Positions 23,352 to 34,183 of a DNA stretch of 64,000 nucleotides are shown here, piece after piece. Under the pieces are notes generated by a model that saw nothing but the letters and a program-made list of their open reading frames with translations, did not search any database and was not told the DNA's origin. This DNA comes from Pyricularia pennisetigena (lineage: Eukaryota > Ascomycota > Sordariomycetes > Magnaporthales > Pyriculariaceae), in NCBI RefSeq assembly GCF_004337985.1, contig NW_021940919.1:682001-746000 (forward strand), in the 5' to 3' direction. The position numbers and the translations under genes were made by a program. Positions within the stretch are counted from its first letter, which is position 1; the number at the start of each line of letters is the position of its first letter.

Positions 23352-23539
23352 TATTATAGGGTAAACCAACGGTTTTGAAACCGTTAAATATTTTTATTGG
23401 TATTATTATTAACGTTGGGGAAAAAGGGAGGAAAAGGTGTATATCCGGGTCGTGGTAGTGTCCTTCCCTTTATATATTGTGCCTGACCCGCTCTTGTATC
23501 TTATTACGCGATACGTGCCTTAGGCACGAATCCATAACA
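23352..23539 (-). repeat. 5' LTR of gypsy-2 (188 bp)
   Basis: Matches 7865-8052 over 188 bp and ends in CCATAACA, directly before the CAAAT target duplication. For the minus-strand element this is the promoter-bearing 5' LTR. Confidence 0.85.
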
Positions 23540-23544
23540 CAAAT

Positions 23545-26500
23545 AAGCAATTTTTTACCGATTATACCCCCGGTTTTACAGTCGAAATCGGTACAGGAGG
23601 TAACCCTGTTAAATTTGTAAATACCGGAATTGTAAAAATACAGGTCCGTTGCGGCCAAAAAATTGACGAATTTAGAAAAATTACGCTAAATAACGTTTTA
23701 TATATCCCCTCGTTTAAAGTAAATATTGTTGATAATTTTATATATTATAATATGAAAGGCGTATTATTAAAAAATACTTTGCACAATAAGGATTGTAAAA
23801 TGTGGGGACGTTTGAATACCGTTAAATATTCGTTTTATTCAAAAGTTAAAAAGTGCGATATTTTTTTTCGAAATAACGTTATTTCGAATTACGCCTATAT
23901 AAAAGGTGAGTATAGCACCGTTTTTAGTATAACCTTATAAGGGGTTATAAAGGGTTACGCAACCCCGTTGGAAGTAAAATTAAATAATATAAACCCCGAA
24001 AATTGCGAAGATTATAAAATTTACACCAATTCGGAACCGGAAGAAAATACGGTAATAGAAAAGCTAAATCCCAAACAAAATACGGAAATAACCGTAAATT
24101 CACCTATAACGCCAAAATTTAGCGGTAAAAACCCTGAAAATCGATATAAAATTGGGCCCCGTAGGCACGGTACACCGCTAAATAACCCTTTTATATAACC
24201 TAATATAAAAGGGACTATTTCCGAAAAAAAGGGGTTTCCCATATAAAAAATCCGTTGTTAAAACCTCCTTTATTATCGGATTTAAAGCAGGCCCCTATAA
24301 ATTCTTTCGCTTTAGGTTTAAAACGGATTACGGACGGTTAATTAACCTTTTAAAAAAAACGGAATTACAGGTAATTATAACGAAATCCAGGCCCAAAAAA
24401 CCCTGTTATAGTATAGGCGTTTGGGGTATATAGGGTTATTATTGCTAAAAAAACCGCTAAAATTACCAAATGTTTACCTAATTTCGACAAAATTAGGGCA
24501 ATTACCTGTATTGCTTATATTGAAACCATTTCTGCTAGGCGTACAAATAAGGTCGCACTCCCTACACCCCCTAATATTTTTGATTCTATAAAAGGTAATA
24601 CAGTGACTTTTAAACCTGATTTTTACAATAAAAAGGCCGTATTTTTGTTATTAATGGCCCGAAAATCACGTTTTCGGTGGTTTATCCCACAAAAAAGTAA
24701 AGCCGGATTTACGGTTTTAATAATTATTAAAGGTTTTTTTAGGGCTTTAAAAGCTACGTACGGGCGCTACCCCCTGAATTTTCATTTTGATGGGGGGTAC
24801 AAAGTGAATATAAACCTTTAAAATTGGTTTATAAGCAAAGATGTTAATTTTAGCATTTCGAATCCCTATAACTACGGCCAAAACGGATTTACAGAACGGT
24901 CCGTTAAAGTTATTTTCGATAAGTTTCGGTTTACCATTATAGCGGCGGGCTCACCACTTTAGCGGCGGGTTTACCATTATATTTATGGTATTATTTATTA
25001 CCTGCCGTGGTTAATTTAATTAACCGTATAACTATAATTAATAGGCATTTAACACTTTACGAGGAATTTTATTCCGAATTCCAACCTAAATTACCGTACA
25101 AACCCAATTTAGGGTATTTCTGGGGTTATTGGTACTGTATTCCAGGTTATTATACCACTGGAAAAACGCCAAAAATTTAAGAAATTGGTTCCCCGCACCG
25201 AAACGGTGAAACTTTTAACCTATTTATCAAATTTTACAGCGTTGGTTTACGCACCCGCCAAACGGGCCGTATATCGAACCTTTACCGTAAAAACTATAAA
25301 GGGTATAACCGCTGAAGATTTGGTTATTCCAGGGGAAACGTGACAAATTTTAGAGGGGGAAAATACAAATTTAAAGGGGGATTTTAATTCTGAACCTGAA
25401 AAGGAAATTAACAGCGTTCCAGCGGATAATTATCCCCTAAAAAACCCTGAAAATATAGGGCACTTACCACCTGTTACAGGGCACTTACCACCTGTTACAG
25501 GGTATTTACCACCTGTTACAGGGTATTTACCACCTGTTATAGGGCAGTTACCACCCGTTACAGGGCATTTAAACCCTGAAAATACAGTGCCCGTCAAGCC
25601 TATATAACCTATTGTTTGCCCCCCAAAACCTATAACGGTAGCAATACCTAATCCAGTACCTAAAACAACGCGAATTCCGGTGTTTTTAGCACCTAAAATA
25701 CAGAATATGGAATTAAATTCGCAGTTCGAAAACCCAAATTCAATGGATATAAATTACGTGCATTATTTTTATTTTTAAACCCAAAAGGAAATAACAAAAA
25801 GCCCATTAAAAACGGTAAACCAGACAGTTACCAACAGGCCTTAAATAACCCTAAAAATGTTAAATAGTTAACGGTTTTAGCGTCTAAATTCGACCAGATC
25901 GTTACTGCAAAAACCTTCCGTTTTATCCCAAAAATTAAAATGTTTACAGGCCGTAAACTCGTTTTTACCCGGCCCGTATTTAAATTAAAAAAAAGATAAA
26001 AATAATAAACCTATAAAATATAAAACTAGGTTTGTTATAAGGGGCTTTTTACAGGTCGAAGGCCTAAGTTATATCGAAATCTTTGCTAATATTAGTATAC
26101 CACCTACCTGGCGTATATTATTAGTTTTAACTAATACATAAAATTGGGAAATAAAATAAATCGATTTTATCGGTGCGTTTTTAAAATATAACTTTACCGA
26201 CGTAAACATATATTTGCAAGTTCTAAACGGTTTGAACGAATGGGTAAAAAATTGTAACTTTACCACCGTTGAAATACTAGTGGAAATGGGTTATAACCCG
26301 AAAAGATTGCAGGTTATACAATTGGAAAAAGCGTTATATAATTTGAAACAGGGTCCAAAAAAATGGCAAAACAAATCTAAAACCTTATTTTTTAAAAAAG
26401 GTTTTAAACTATTAATCTCTAATCCCGCTGTTTTTCATAACGTTAAATCCAAATATTTTATCGTTACTTTTGTAAGCGATTACCTGCTAATAGGTCCTAA

Positions 26501-27480
26501 ATTGCAATATATTTAGGATTTAAAAGCCCGTTTTAATAAAATATACGCATTGGAAAACAGGGGCCCGGCAGCCTAATTTTTAGGCGTTTAAATTATAAAA
26601 GATAGGTTTAAACGCCTATTTTGGCTCCATTAAAAGTAGTATATAAAAGAAATATTAGCAACGTTCAGATTAATTAATTGCAAACCTAAATTTATTCTTT
26701 TGTAACCGGGTGTGTTAAAATATAACGGCGGCAAACCCGTAAATGCGTTGGAAATCAAATTATTATAACGTATTATCGGCACCCTTATATATTTAATGCT
26801 ATTAACGCGCCCGGATATCGGTTTTGCGGTTTAATAGCTTTTACGTTTTTTAATAAAAACCATTACAATCCATTTAACGGCAGCTAATAACCTATTACGT
26901 TATTTAACGGGTATTAAATCCTTATTTATTTATTACGGAAATGAAATTTTCAAAGCCGAATTACCACCCAATTTATTAATAAAGGGTTTTAAAGGCCTAA
27001 AATTACTGGGCTTTAATAATCACAATTTTACCGGGGCTAAGGAAAATTTAAAATCCATTTATAAATATTTATATACCCTATTTGGGGGCCTTATAACGTG
27101 GAAATGCAAAAAAGCTAATATTATAGCTTTAAGCATTCCAAAAACCGAGACTAATACCCTAACGGAAGCCCTGCGTAAAATATAATAGTTTAAAAACCTA
27201 TTTATAAAAATTGGATTACCTATAAAAAGCCCTATTGCAATATTTGGAAATAATATAGGTTTTATAATTAACGTATATTATTTTACACACCACCAACGTA
27301 TTAAATATACGTTATTAAAACTTCATTACGTACGGGAATTAGTTATAAAAGGATTAATAACTCTAAAATACCTGGAATCCAAACAAATGCCCGTTAATAA
27401 CTTCATAAAAACCCTAACGCTTCCAATTTATAAGGTTTTTTTAAAGTTTATAAAATTCAAACCCCTAAAAGCTTAGTTTT
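23545..27480 (+). pseudogene. copia-2 pol: protease, integrase, reverse transcriptase, RNase H
   Basis: It resumes the protease interrupted at 7864 (KQFFTDYTPGFTVEIGTGG). The integrase core is at about 24,600-24,820 (ARKSRFRWFIPQKSK, FHFDGGY). After a proline-rich linker, reverse transcriptase spans about 25,930-26,560, with QVIQLEKALYNLKQGPKKW, and VSDYLLIG where YVDD is expected, so one catalytic Asp is lost. RNase H blocks appear near 27,130-27,480 (TLTEALRKI, then YTLLKLHYVREL). The frame is broken by stops at former Gln/Trp codons. Confidence 0.85.
25458..25577 (+). repeat. 21-bp coding repeat (heptapeptide G-x-L-P-P-V-T)
   Basis: Five full 21-bp units plus a partial one, encoding G[HYQ]LPPV[TI], lie in the linker between integrase and reverse transcriptase of copia-2. 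Copia-1 has about three degenerate units (around 540-610) and copia-3 almost none, so the number varies between copies. Confidence 0.85.
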
Positions 27481-28024
27481 TACCTATTAAATCTTGAGGT
27501 ATTTGATTAATTCGTTAGCCAATTACCCATTACATCTCCTTTATTTACAAATTTTGGATTATCATTAGCCCAATACCGGCCGTATTACCCGAATCGGCCC
27601 TGCACCGGTTAATTAATAACCAATTTATACCGATTTTATCCCAAAAGTTAAATTAAAATTGAAAAAGCTCGTGTTTTAGGCGATTTACGCATTCGAAATA
27701 CCCTATATAATATACTTAATTTGGACTATTACCAACGAATAACCAAATTAATTACCTGGTTTAATAATAAATTCCATAGGTTAATATTATGCAAATCGGG
27801 GGTTCGAACCCGGGGGTTATTACAATTTTAGGGGTTTTTTCCAATTCGGGGGTTCGTCCATTTCGGGGGTTATAAATTGGTATAAAAGGTTTAATTATCC
27901 AGGGGGTTTATATCGGGAATTCGAATCGGGTTGGGACTTAAAGGGAATTTGTTTTTGGGGTTTTATTTTTTTTTATATATTATCTTTTTCCGATTTTATG
28001 TAAATAGTAGCAAAAGAAAAGGGG

Positions 28025-28582
28025 TGTTAATTATATGCGTCATTTAGCATATAATAAATCCATTTTTACTTATATATAAATTATAATAAATAATGCCGAA
28101 ATGGGGCTATTGGGGCTGTCAGATTTTCTATTATATTTTATATATATATTGCAGGGGTTGCCATTTAAAGTTAGCGAATAGGGTTTTACCCTGCACCGGG
28201 TTTAATACCCATCCTGCATTTACAAATCAGCTACCCTGTACCGGGTTCAAATTTTCACCAAATCAGCAAATTAGTGCGAACCCAGAAATGGTTTGTATGG
28301 AAATAAAAGTGTTTTTTTAACAACGCATACAAAATAATTTTTCGGAAAATCGTGTGCGGCACCGGAATTTTTTGCGGGGTGCGGACCCCCATTTCGATGT
28401 CGGAGAGTATGTAAGGGAGATAAAACAAAGTCTCCCCCACCAATAAATTAAATTTATTAATCCCAAAATTAGTGAATTTAGTGCACATAAACCCTGTAGT
28501 TACAGGCTTTTACAGCGCAACTAGCACCACGCCGCACCTAGGCTAATGCCTAAACCCCTGTTAGCAACCCATATTGTTAACA
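28025..28582 (+). repeat. 3' LTR of copia-2 (558 bp)
   Basis: Starts TGTTAATTATATG after a purine tract and ends ATATTGTTAACA. Same repeat as the LTRs of copia-1 and copia-3. Confidence 0.85.
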
Positions 28583-29514
28583 GCTTTTATATTTTTACCA
28601 GTTTTTACAATAATAAAACCAAAGTTTCAAGGACTAAACTAAATTCATAAAGACACGTCGACGAGAAATCTGATTTGTAACACCCGTTTATATTGTTTTT
28701 ATATAAAAGGAAATGTCAAATTTGTGCTATTTTTCCATTTTTTGCTTTATTCAAGCAAATAAAATTTATAAAAATGAAGTTGAGTGACAATTATATATAA
28801 ACTTATAATAAAATCAATATGCTAAGATTCCTTTTTAGTTTAAACTTATTTGCGTAAATTATTTAGTTTCCGATAAATTGATAAATTATATAAAATTATT
28901 AGTAAAAGCTTTGATTTCAGCGATAATTGCATATACTTTGCAATATTAAATCCGCTAAACTATAAATATTAATATTTGATTTCAAACCAGTATTATATAT
29001 TATTATTCAGAATGATAATTAAATATAATAATAAAATACAAGTTTTACTAGATATTTAAATATCTGAAAACATAAATTCAATATAAGGACGCGGTTTTCA
29101 GTACCCAAATTCCTAAACTCCAATTAATCCAACGGAGGTTATTTTATATTTGTATAATTTTTATATAATATTTTATTTGCATATTCAACTGCGTATTATG
29201 GTCACACTGTTTCTTTTCTTGTTATTATATTTTAAATACAATATATTAATTATACTGCTGTTTAATTGGTTACGCGCATGAAAAATGCAACAAATTGCAT
29301 TTAACGTGCGGTCGCAGGGCGTTTATAAGGCCTGTTTGTAATATAATGTATATACCCGCTATAAACGGCGAAATGCGACAAATTGTCCTCAAACTAGAAC
29401 GAGCGCGATCTTTTCGGCCTATGTAATTCGTCGAAAAACCATATGGTTAAAAGGTATATGGAGCGCTCGGTCCCCATTGCGAAGCAGGGGGATCTAGTCT
29501 GAGCACTGAGACTA
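28583..29514. mobile_element. Mutator-like element, copy B, right part only
   Basis: Homologous to the right halves of copies A and C. It begins abruptly at the end of the copia-2 LTR and ends in CTGAGCACTGAGACTA, the same terminal repeat. The left half is absent here, which fits copia-2 having inserted into this element. No transposase frame is visible. Confidence 0.65.
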
Positions 29515-29655
29515 GATTTTTACCCCTACCACCATAGTACAAAATAACGGATAATCCAATAACCCCGACAGCCCCACTTCGGCATTATCTATTGTGGCTT
29601 ATAAACAAATAAAAGTGGAGCCATTATATGCTAAATAGCGCACATAATTAGCACA
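29515..29655 (-). repeat. Diverged copia LTR fragment
   Basis: The reverse strand starts TGTGCTAATTATGTG and runs through the CCGAAGTGGGGCTGTCGGGG block of the copia LTR. It then departs from the other copies where the Mutator-like element ends. An older, rearranged copy. Confidence 0.6.
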
Positions 29656-29733
29656 GCTAACGCAACTAAATCACCGCGTACGAATAATGAAAAGAAAATG
29701 ATTAACGGTATCGCGGTTAGTCGTGTGTGCGTT

Positions 29734-30006
29734 TTAAAAAATTGCCATTGTTAAAATAGTTTGATTAGCGCGTATGCACGAATAAGGAGACTCGGGGCGG
29801 GAAGTCCAACCCGGCGGAACGGGATAATTAATTGCGGTGCACGGACCGCAATTGATAATTAAAGACGATATATGGACCGTACGCAGAGCTTTTACTGAAC
29901 GGTGAAATAATAATGTATCATCGCCAGATTTAAAGAGAAAATATATTGAATAGATCCGAATACAAAGAGATATATCGTTATTACCCCTTATATCAAGTTC
30001 TACCAC
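29734..30006 (-). pseudogene. Possible truncated MAX-type effector relative
   Basis: A 90-codon open frame on the minus strand in non-RIP DNA, beginning only with GTG, so its true start and signal peptide appear lost. It shares features with the intact secreted protein at 30659-30925: an early Cys in a beta-like segment (LCIRIYSIYFLF versus KCYLKIYF), a second Cys about 38-42 residues later, and PPGWT versus KPGYT shortly after. Cys lie at residues 15, 53, 56 and 77. A copia LTR piece (30040-30133) sits just upstream and may have removed the 5' end. The resemblance is by eye and could be chance. Confidence 0.35.
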
Positions 30007-30039
30007 GACGCATCAATAGAACCACGGTTCCACGAACAC

Positions 30040-30179
30040 AGCCCTTGTAATTACAGGCTATATAGCGCTAGTGAGCACCACGCCGCACCTAGGCTAATGC
30101 TTAGACCCCTGTTAGCAACCTATATTGTTAACAGGATTAATTGTGGAGCTCTAGGCTTCAGGGATAAGCCCTGTGACTA
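30040..30179. repeat. Copia LTR end joined to inverted Mutator-like left end
   Basis: 30040-30133 is the 3' end of the copia LTR in + orientation (GCACCACGCCGCACCTAGGC, then ATTGTTAACA). 30138-30179 is the left terminus of the Mutator-like element, inverted, ending CCCTGTGACTA. No target duplication is seen, so these are scrambled remnants. Confidence 0.6.
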
Positions 30180-30658
30180 CCTACGTGGGTGTGTAGCCTA
30201 TTTAGGAATGCAATGTTATGCCTTTCTATATTTTATATTTGATATAAATAGCCGTTGAACTTTTGAACTTATATTTAAAAGAAGTAAACTTAGGTAAATA
30301 ACACGCATTGAGCTGCTATACTATATATCACGTTAGCAGGCTTTAGGTAATTGTAATGCAAATTTCAATCAATGTTTATATTAATAGTCACTTGATGATA
30401 ACTTTAGTTAATTAGTGCCTTTTGTACCAAGGTTATCCTCTACATGCCTGGTTGCGTTAAGATAATTATAAAAACTATGAAATAGTGTGAAAACCCGCGA
30501 ATGTAAAATTGAAAATTCGCCAAATCTATCGTTTCCAATAATAGTTCTACAACACAAATATTTTCCAGCTTACAAACTCTTTTCCACAAACAATTTTTTA
30601 AGTTTTTTTTTTTGCGAAGACTCACTCCCCATTTCACTATAATTTTCGAATCATAACC

Positions 30659-30925
30659 ATGAAATTCAGGAGCAATTTCACCTTCGCCACTGCGATCGCC
30701 TTTCACGCTATAAACACCTTGGCCCTCAAATGCTATTTGAAAATATACTTCCGTACCTGGTCGTTTGTGCGAGAGGGAATATTTGAACTTGGCGCATCTG
30801 ACACAATGAGTGATCCTACATATGGTTCAATTACATTTAAACTCGACGAAACTACATGTCAACCCACCGTTTATCGAAACGACCTTAAGCCCGGTTATAC
30901 CCTTCGCTGGTCTGATCCAAAATAA
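30659..30925 (+). CDS. Small secreted protein, candidate MAX-type effector
   Basis: An intact 88-residue single-exon gene with context AACCATGA at the start. Residues 1-22 form a signal peptide (basic N-end, hydrophobic core, ending NTLA). The mature part of about 65 residues has exactly two Cys, C25 in KCYLKIY and C67 in TTCQPTVY, 42 apart, and looks rich in short beta strands. This matches the layout of MAX effectors (AVR-Pia-like beta sandwiches, one disulfide from strand 1 to near strand 5). The family is known for low sequence identity, so the call needs structure prediction. The gene lies in a 1.3-kb less-decayed island between copia-2 and copia-3, and shows no stop or frameshift. It would act outside or inside plant cells. 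Other small secreted beta proteins are possible. Confidence 0.55.
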   Translation: MKFRSNFTFATAIAFHAINTLALKCYLKIYFRTWSFVREGIFELGASDTMSDPTYGSITFKLDETTCQPTVYRNDLKPGYTLRWSDPK

Positions 30926-31462
30926 ATATATATAGACGGACTTTTTGGTGTTTGTTAGTTTCAGTGTTCAGAGTAGCAGTGGCGTTCTAGAAGCGGTCAA
31001 CCTAAAGTTGTAATTCATTTTTTAGAACATTTTAACCATTGATTTAGTAAAGATTAAAACTTATACGTATATAAAACCGTGAATCGGCTATTCCGTAATA
31101 GAATTTATATAGGACGTCTTTTAAATGAAGTATTAGGTTTTTCGACAAATGCTTATTATTATTTTTTTAAAAGTCGAGTTAAAATACTATAAATGTATGG
31201 TGAGCTATATGCCATAAAGGGGTTTGAAACACAAGCTTGACGACCAAGTCTGCAAGACTAGCGGCCGTAGTTAGCAATGAATTGATTTTTAAAGTTACAA
31301 ATTAAAAAACATATACAAATTGCTAGCACACAGAATATTTAAGTACAAAATACATTTTATATTTAAATAAAAAAAATAAAAGCAGTATGTATATAGTTTT
31401 AAAAATAAGATTGAATAAAGTATTTTATTTGTCGCTTCAAACGAAATATTTTAGCATCAAAC

Positions 31463-31803
31463 TGTGATAGGCTAGGCAAACGGCCTAGTGACCGTTTAAT
31501 ATCCTTGTTGGTATTATTCCTAACGCTGAAGGGAAAGAGGAGGAAAGGTGTGCGTGTCCGGGTCGTGGTAATATCGTTCCTTTTTATATATTATCCTGAA
31601 CCCGCTTTTATATTCTACTACGCAGTACGTGTCTCAAATGCAAGACTATAATATAGGCCCTATTCGCCCGTCCCGTATTTGGTGTGACCCTGTTTTGGAA
31701 ACGGGAGGGACAATGCAATAAATAGCTATTATTTTTCAAGTTTCCCGGCGGTATTGGTTTTCGGAAAGCCTAAAATACGCCCGTTTCCGATTTTAATTAT
31801 ATT
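31463..31803 (+). mobile_element. Fragment of a gypsy-2 family element (LTR plus adjacent internal DNA)
   Basis: 31463-31653 matches the 188-bp gypsy-2 LTR with moderate divergence (TGTGATAGGC start, GTCCGGGTCGTGGTAAT core). The next bases resemble the internal sequence after 8052 (ATTCGCCCGT). It is truncated by the copia-3 insertion at 31804. Confidence 0.7.
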
Positions 31804-32374
31804 TGTTAATTATATGCGTTATTTAGCATGTAATGGGTCCACTTTTATTTGTGTATAAGCCGGAATAAATAGTGCCGAAGTGGGGCTGTCGGGGTTATCG
31901 GATTCTCCGTTATATTTTATATTACAGGAATTGCGATTTAAGGTGTCAACGAATGGGGTTTACCGGGTTTAACACCCACCCTGCACGTACGAGTTAATTA
32001 CCCTATATCGGGTTGAAAATTTACCAGATTAACAAATTAGTGCGAACCCAGAAATGGTTTATATGGAAATGAGGGTGTTTTTTTAACAACGCATATATAA
32101 TAATTTTTCGGAAATTCGTGTGCGGTACCAGAACGCTTTTTGGCGTACGGACCCCCATTTCGATGTCGGAAAATATGTAAAAAAAATCAAGCAAATTCTC
32201 CCCCACCAATGAATTTGAATTATTAATCCCAAAATCATTAAACCATTTTGATGAACAACTTTAGTGCATTTAATGCATTTAAACCCTGTAATTACAAGTT
32301 TTTATAACGCAATTAACACCAAACCGCACCTAGGCTAATACCTAAGCCCCTATTAGCAACCCATATTGTTAGTA
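31804..32374 (+). repeat. 5' LTR of copia-3 (571 bp)
   Basis: Starts TGTTAATTATATGCG and ends ATTGTTAGTA (from TTAACA). The leader after it (AAAGCCCGGCAAGG) matches the copia-1 leader on the other strand. Confidence 0.85.
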
Positions 32375-32850
32375 ATATGAAAGCCCGGCAAGGTTTTAGT
32401 TTGTGCACTAAAATGTATTTTGCATCGCTGGAAACCCTGAAGTTCAAATTTTATTTTGGTTATTGCCGCATTTTTACAGCACGTATATTGACGAAAATAT
32501 TGCTGTTTTTGTATGAAATTGTTAGTTATAGGCGCTAATTTAGCATTTGACCCCCTGTATTTACAGTAGGGACTGCTAAAAATTAGCGTTCGATTGAAGC
32601 TTTTTCAGGTATTGCAACGATCGCTTGCATTGCAAATCCAAATTTTTTTGTTGTGGTTTTTATGGATCGTGCACGCTATTATAATTGGTTTAAATTTTAA
32701 TAAGGTTTACGTTAGCGAATTAAGGCCAAAAACCCCTGTATTCGTTTGCCAATAGCCCATTAAACTTTTTTAGTGCGTTTAATAGGGTTTATAATAACCC
32801 ACAAACCCATTAGCGGAATTACGTTCATTGGTTCGTTATTTTGCACGATA

Positions 32851-33509
32851 TGTGAGGAGGTTACGAGATAGAATAAGCTTAATCTTGAACGCGGGGAAAA
32901 GTGGATCACGTATAAGGCTGATGGAACGTTGAAATGGCAGATAACCGTCTGCTAGCGGGTAATAGAGATAATATATTGTTGTTGCACAATCGATTCGTTG
33001 AATCGTTGAATCGATGAAGGTTATGAAGGTAATGAATCTAGGGCTAAGTTGTGAATTACGTGTTCGAATCCGTAGGTGCAGATCTTCGATCCGGATGTCC
33101 GGAATGCGGGGTCACGTCACATGATTTGGCCTTATTCATGTGACTGACCTGCCGACCTATTGAGCCTAACGGCCCATTGAGCCTAACGGCCTATTGTGCT
33201 TATGCATGCACAGAAAATCTGCGACCACAACGGGATTCGAACCCACGCACTTCAACGTATATATGATATAGATTATGGTACGTGCATTATACCACTAAGC
33301 TAGATTAAATATGACGTATTTGTTTTGTTGTTGAAACTATGAACAAAGACGTAATATATAAAGCTTTGTGTATATGAACGCGTATACGTTTTATTTGTTA
33401 TTTATTTATTTATTCGATGCAGGGTGACTAATAAAACTAGCCCGTGCTAGCCGTTATAAAATAATGCAGGGTAGCTAATATAATTAGCCCTGTGCTAGCC
33501 ATGTTCACA
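32851..33509. mobile_element. 659-bp LTR-like element with tRNA-like promoter, copy 2
   Basis: Inverted relative to copy 1 and the same length, flanked by the 5-bp duplication CGATA (32846-32850 and 33510-33514) within the copia-3 leader. The Pol III boxes lie on the minus strand: A box 33292-33302 (TAGCTTAGTGG) and B box 33233-33243 (GGTTCGAATCC). Identity to copy 1 is high, with differences mostly transitions, so it is a recent arrival compared with copia-3. No reading frame. Confidence 0.75.
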
Positions 33510-33841
33510 CGATATTTTGCACGTTACCCTGCACGATACCCTGCAGATTATTTTGCACCTATTTGACGCATTAAATTCGTTACGTGCACCTGGATTGGTA
33601 TAAATACCAGGGCACCCACTAATTGCGGATTTTAGGGATTCTAACCCTGTAGTTTTTAATGGACTTCGACCACTGAAAATAGCAATAAACCCTGTAAATG
33701 GCAATTACAGGCCTATGCCCGTTAAAAGGCAAACGGTATAGCAAATCCTAAGTTTAATAGGGTATTTACCCTTAGGCGACGAGGTTAATTAATTATAACT
33801 ATAAATTAGCGAATTGCAATTATAATTTAAATTACCCTGCG

Positions 33842-34183
33842 ATGGAAAACAGCCCTATGTCGGGCTTTTCAACCCCAGTTCCAATAAGTAAGGCGCCTAA
33901 ACCCAGCTAAAACGAGGTTTTAACCGCTACATTACAGGCCTTAAACCTGCAATTAAAAGCGTTAATTACCCAAATAAATTAATTTTAAAGGACAATTTAA
34001 CAGTTAACTGCCCTATTAACCCTAAAAGGCGGTAATTCCACTAATTTTAATGGTAATTTGGATGTTAAGCCAATTACCGCTACCGCACCCCCTAATCCAC
34101 CCGGTCACTTAATTTTAAGTGACGGGACAGGTAAAACATTATTGAAACGGGTATTTTCCTTCCCCGAAAATTGTAAATTAGTA
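33842..34183 (+). pseudogene. copia-3 gag 5' fragment
   Basis: Begins MENSPMSGFSTPVP, as in copia-1, then a frame with ALNLQLKALITQIN. It is cut off by the Mutator-like element at 34184; the matching capsid region downstream is absent from this copy. Confidence 0.65.

Larger units (their letters stand above)
7865..23539 (-). mobile_element. gypsy-2, Ty3/gypsy chromovirus with nested insertions
   Basis: Bounded by two 188-bp LTRs (7865-8052 and 23352-23539) and a perfect 5-bp target duplication CAAAT (7860-7864 and 23540-23544). Removing the nested gypsy-1 (7221 bp) and the 659-bp element leaves roughly 7.8 kb. On the minus strand the order is gag (about 22,450-21,560), protease, reverse transcriptase, RNase H, integrase and a C-terminal chromodomain (about 17,960). 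About 2.6 kb of non-pol sequence then precedes the 3' LTR, including plus-strand (antisense) reading frames and a 120-bp tandem repeat. All frames are broken, with a RIP-type bias. Confidence 0.85.
7059..28582 (+). mobile_element. copia-2, Ty1/copia retrotransposon, interrupted
   Basis: A plus-strand copia element whose left part (5' LTR and gag start) was separated by the copia-1 insertion. Visible parts are gag to protease (7059-7864), then protease to RNase H and 3' LTR (23540-28582). The gap is the gypsy-2 insertion, flanked by CAAAT on both sides and splitting the protease reading between HHIFAN and the following KQFFTDY. A purine-rich tract (AAAAGAAAAGGGG) lies just before the 3' LTR. 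Sequence past 28582 belongs to a Mutator-like element, so copia-2 probably inserted into that element. Confidence 0.85.
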
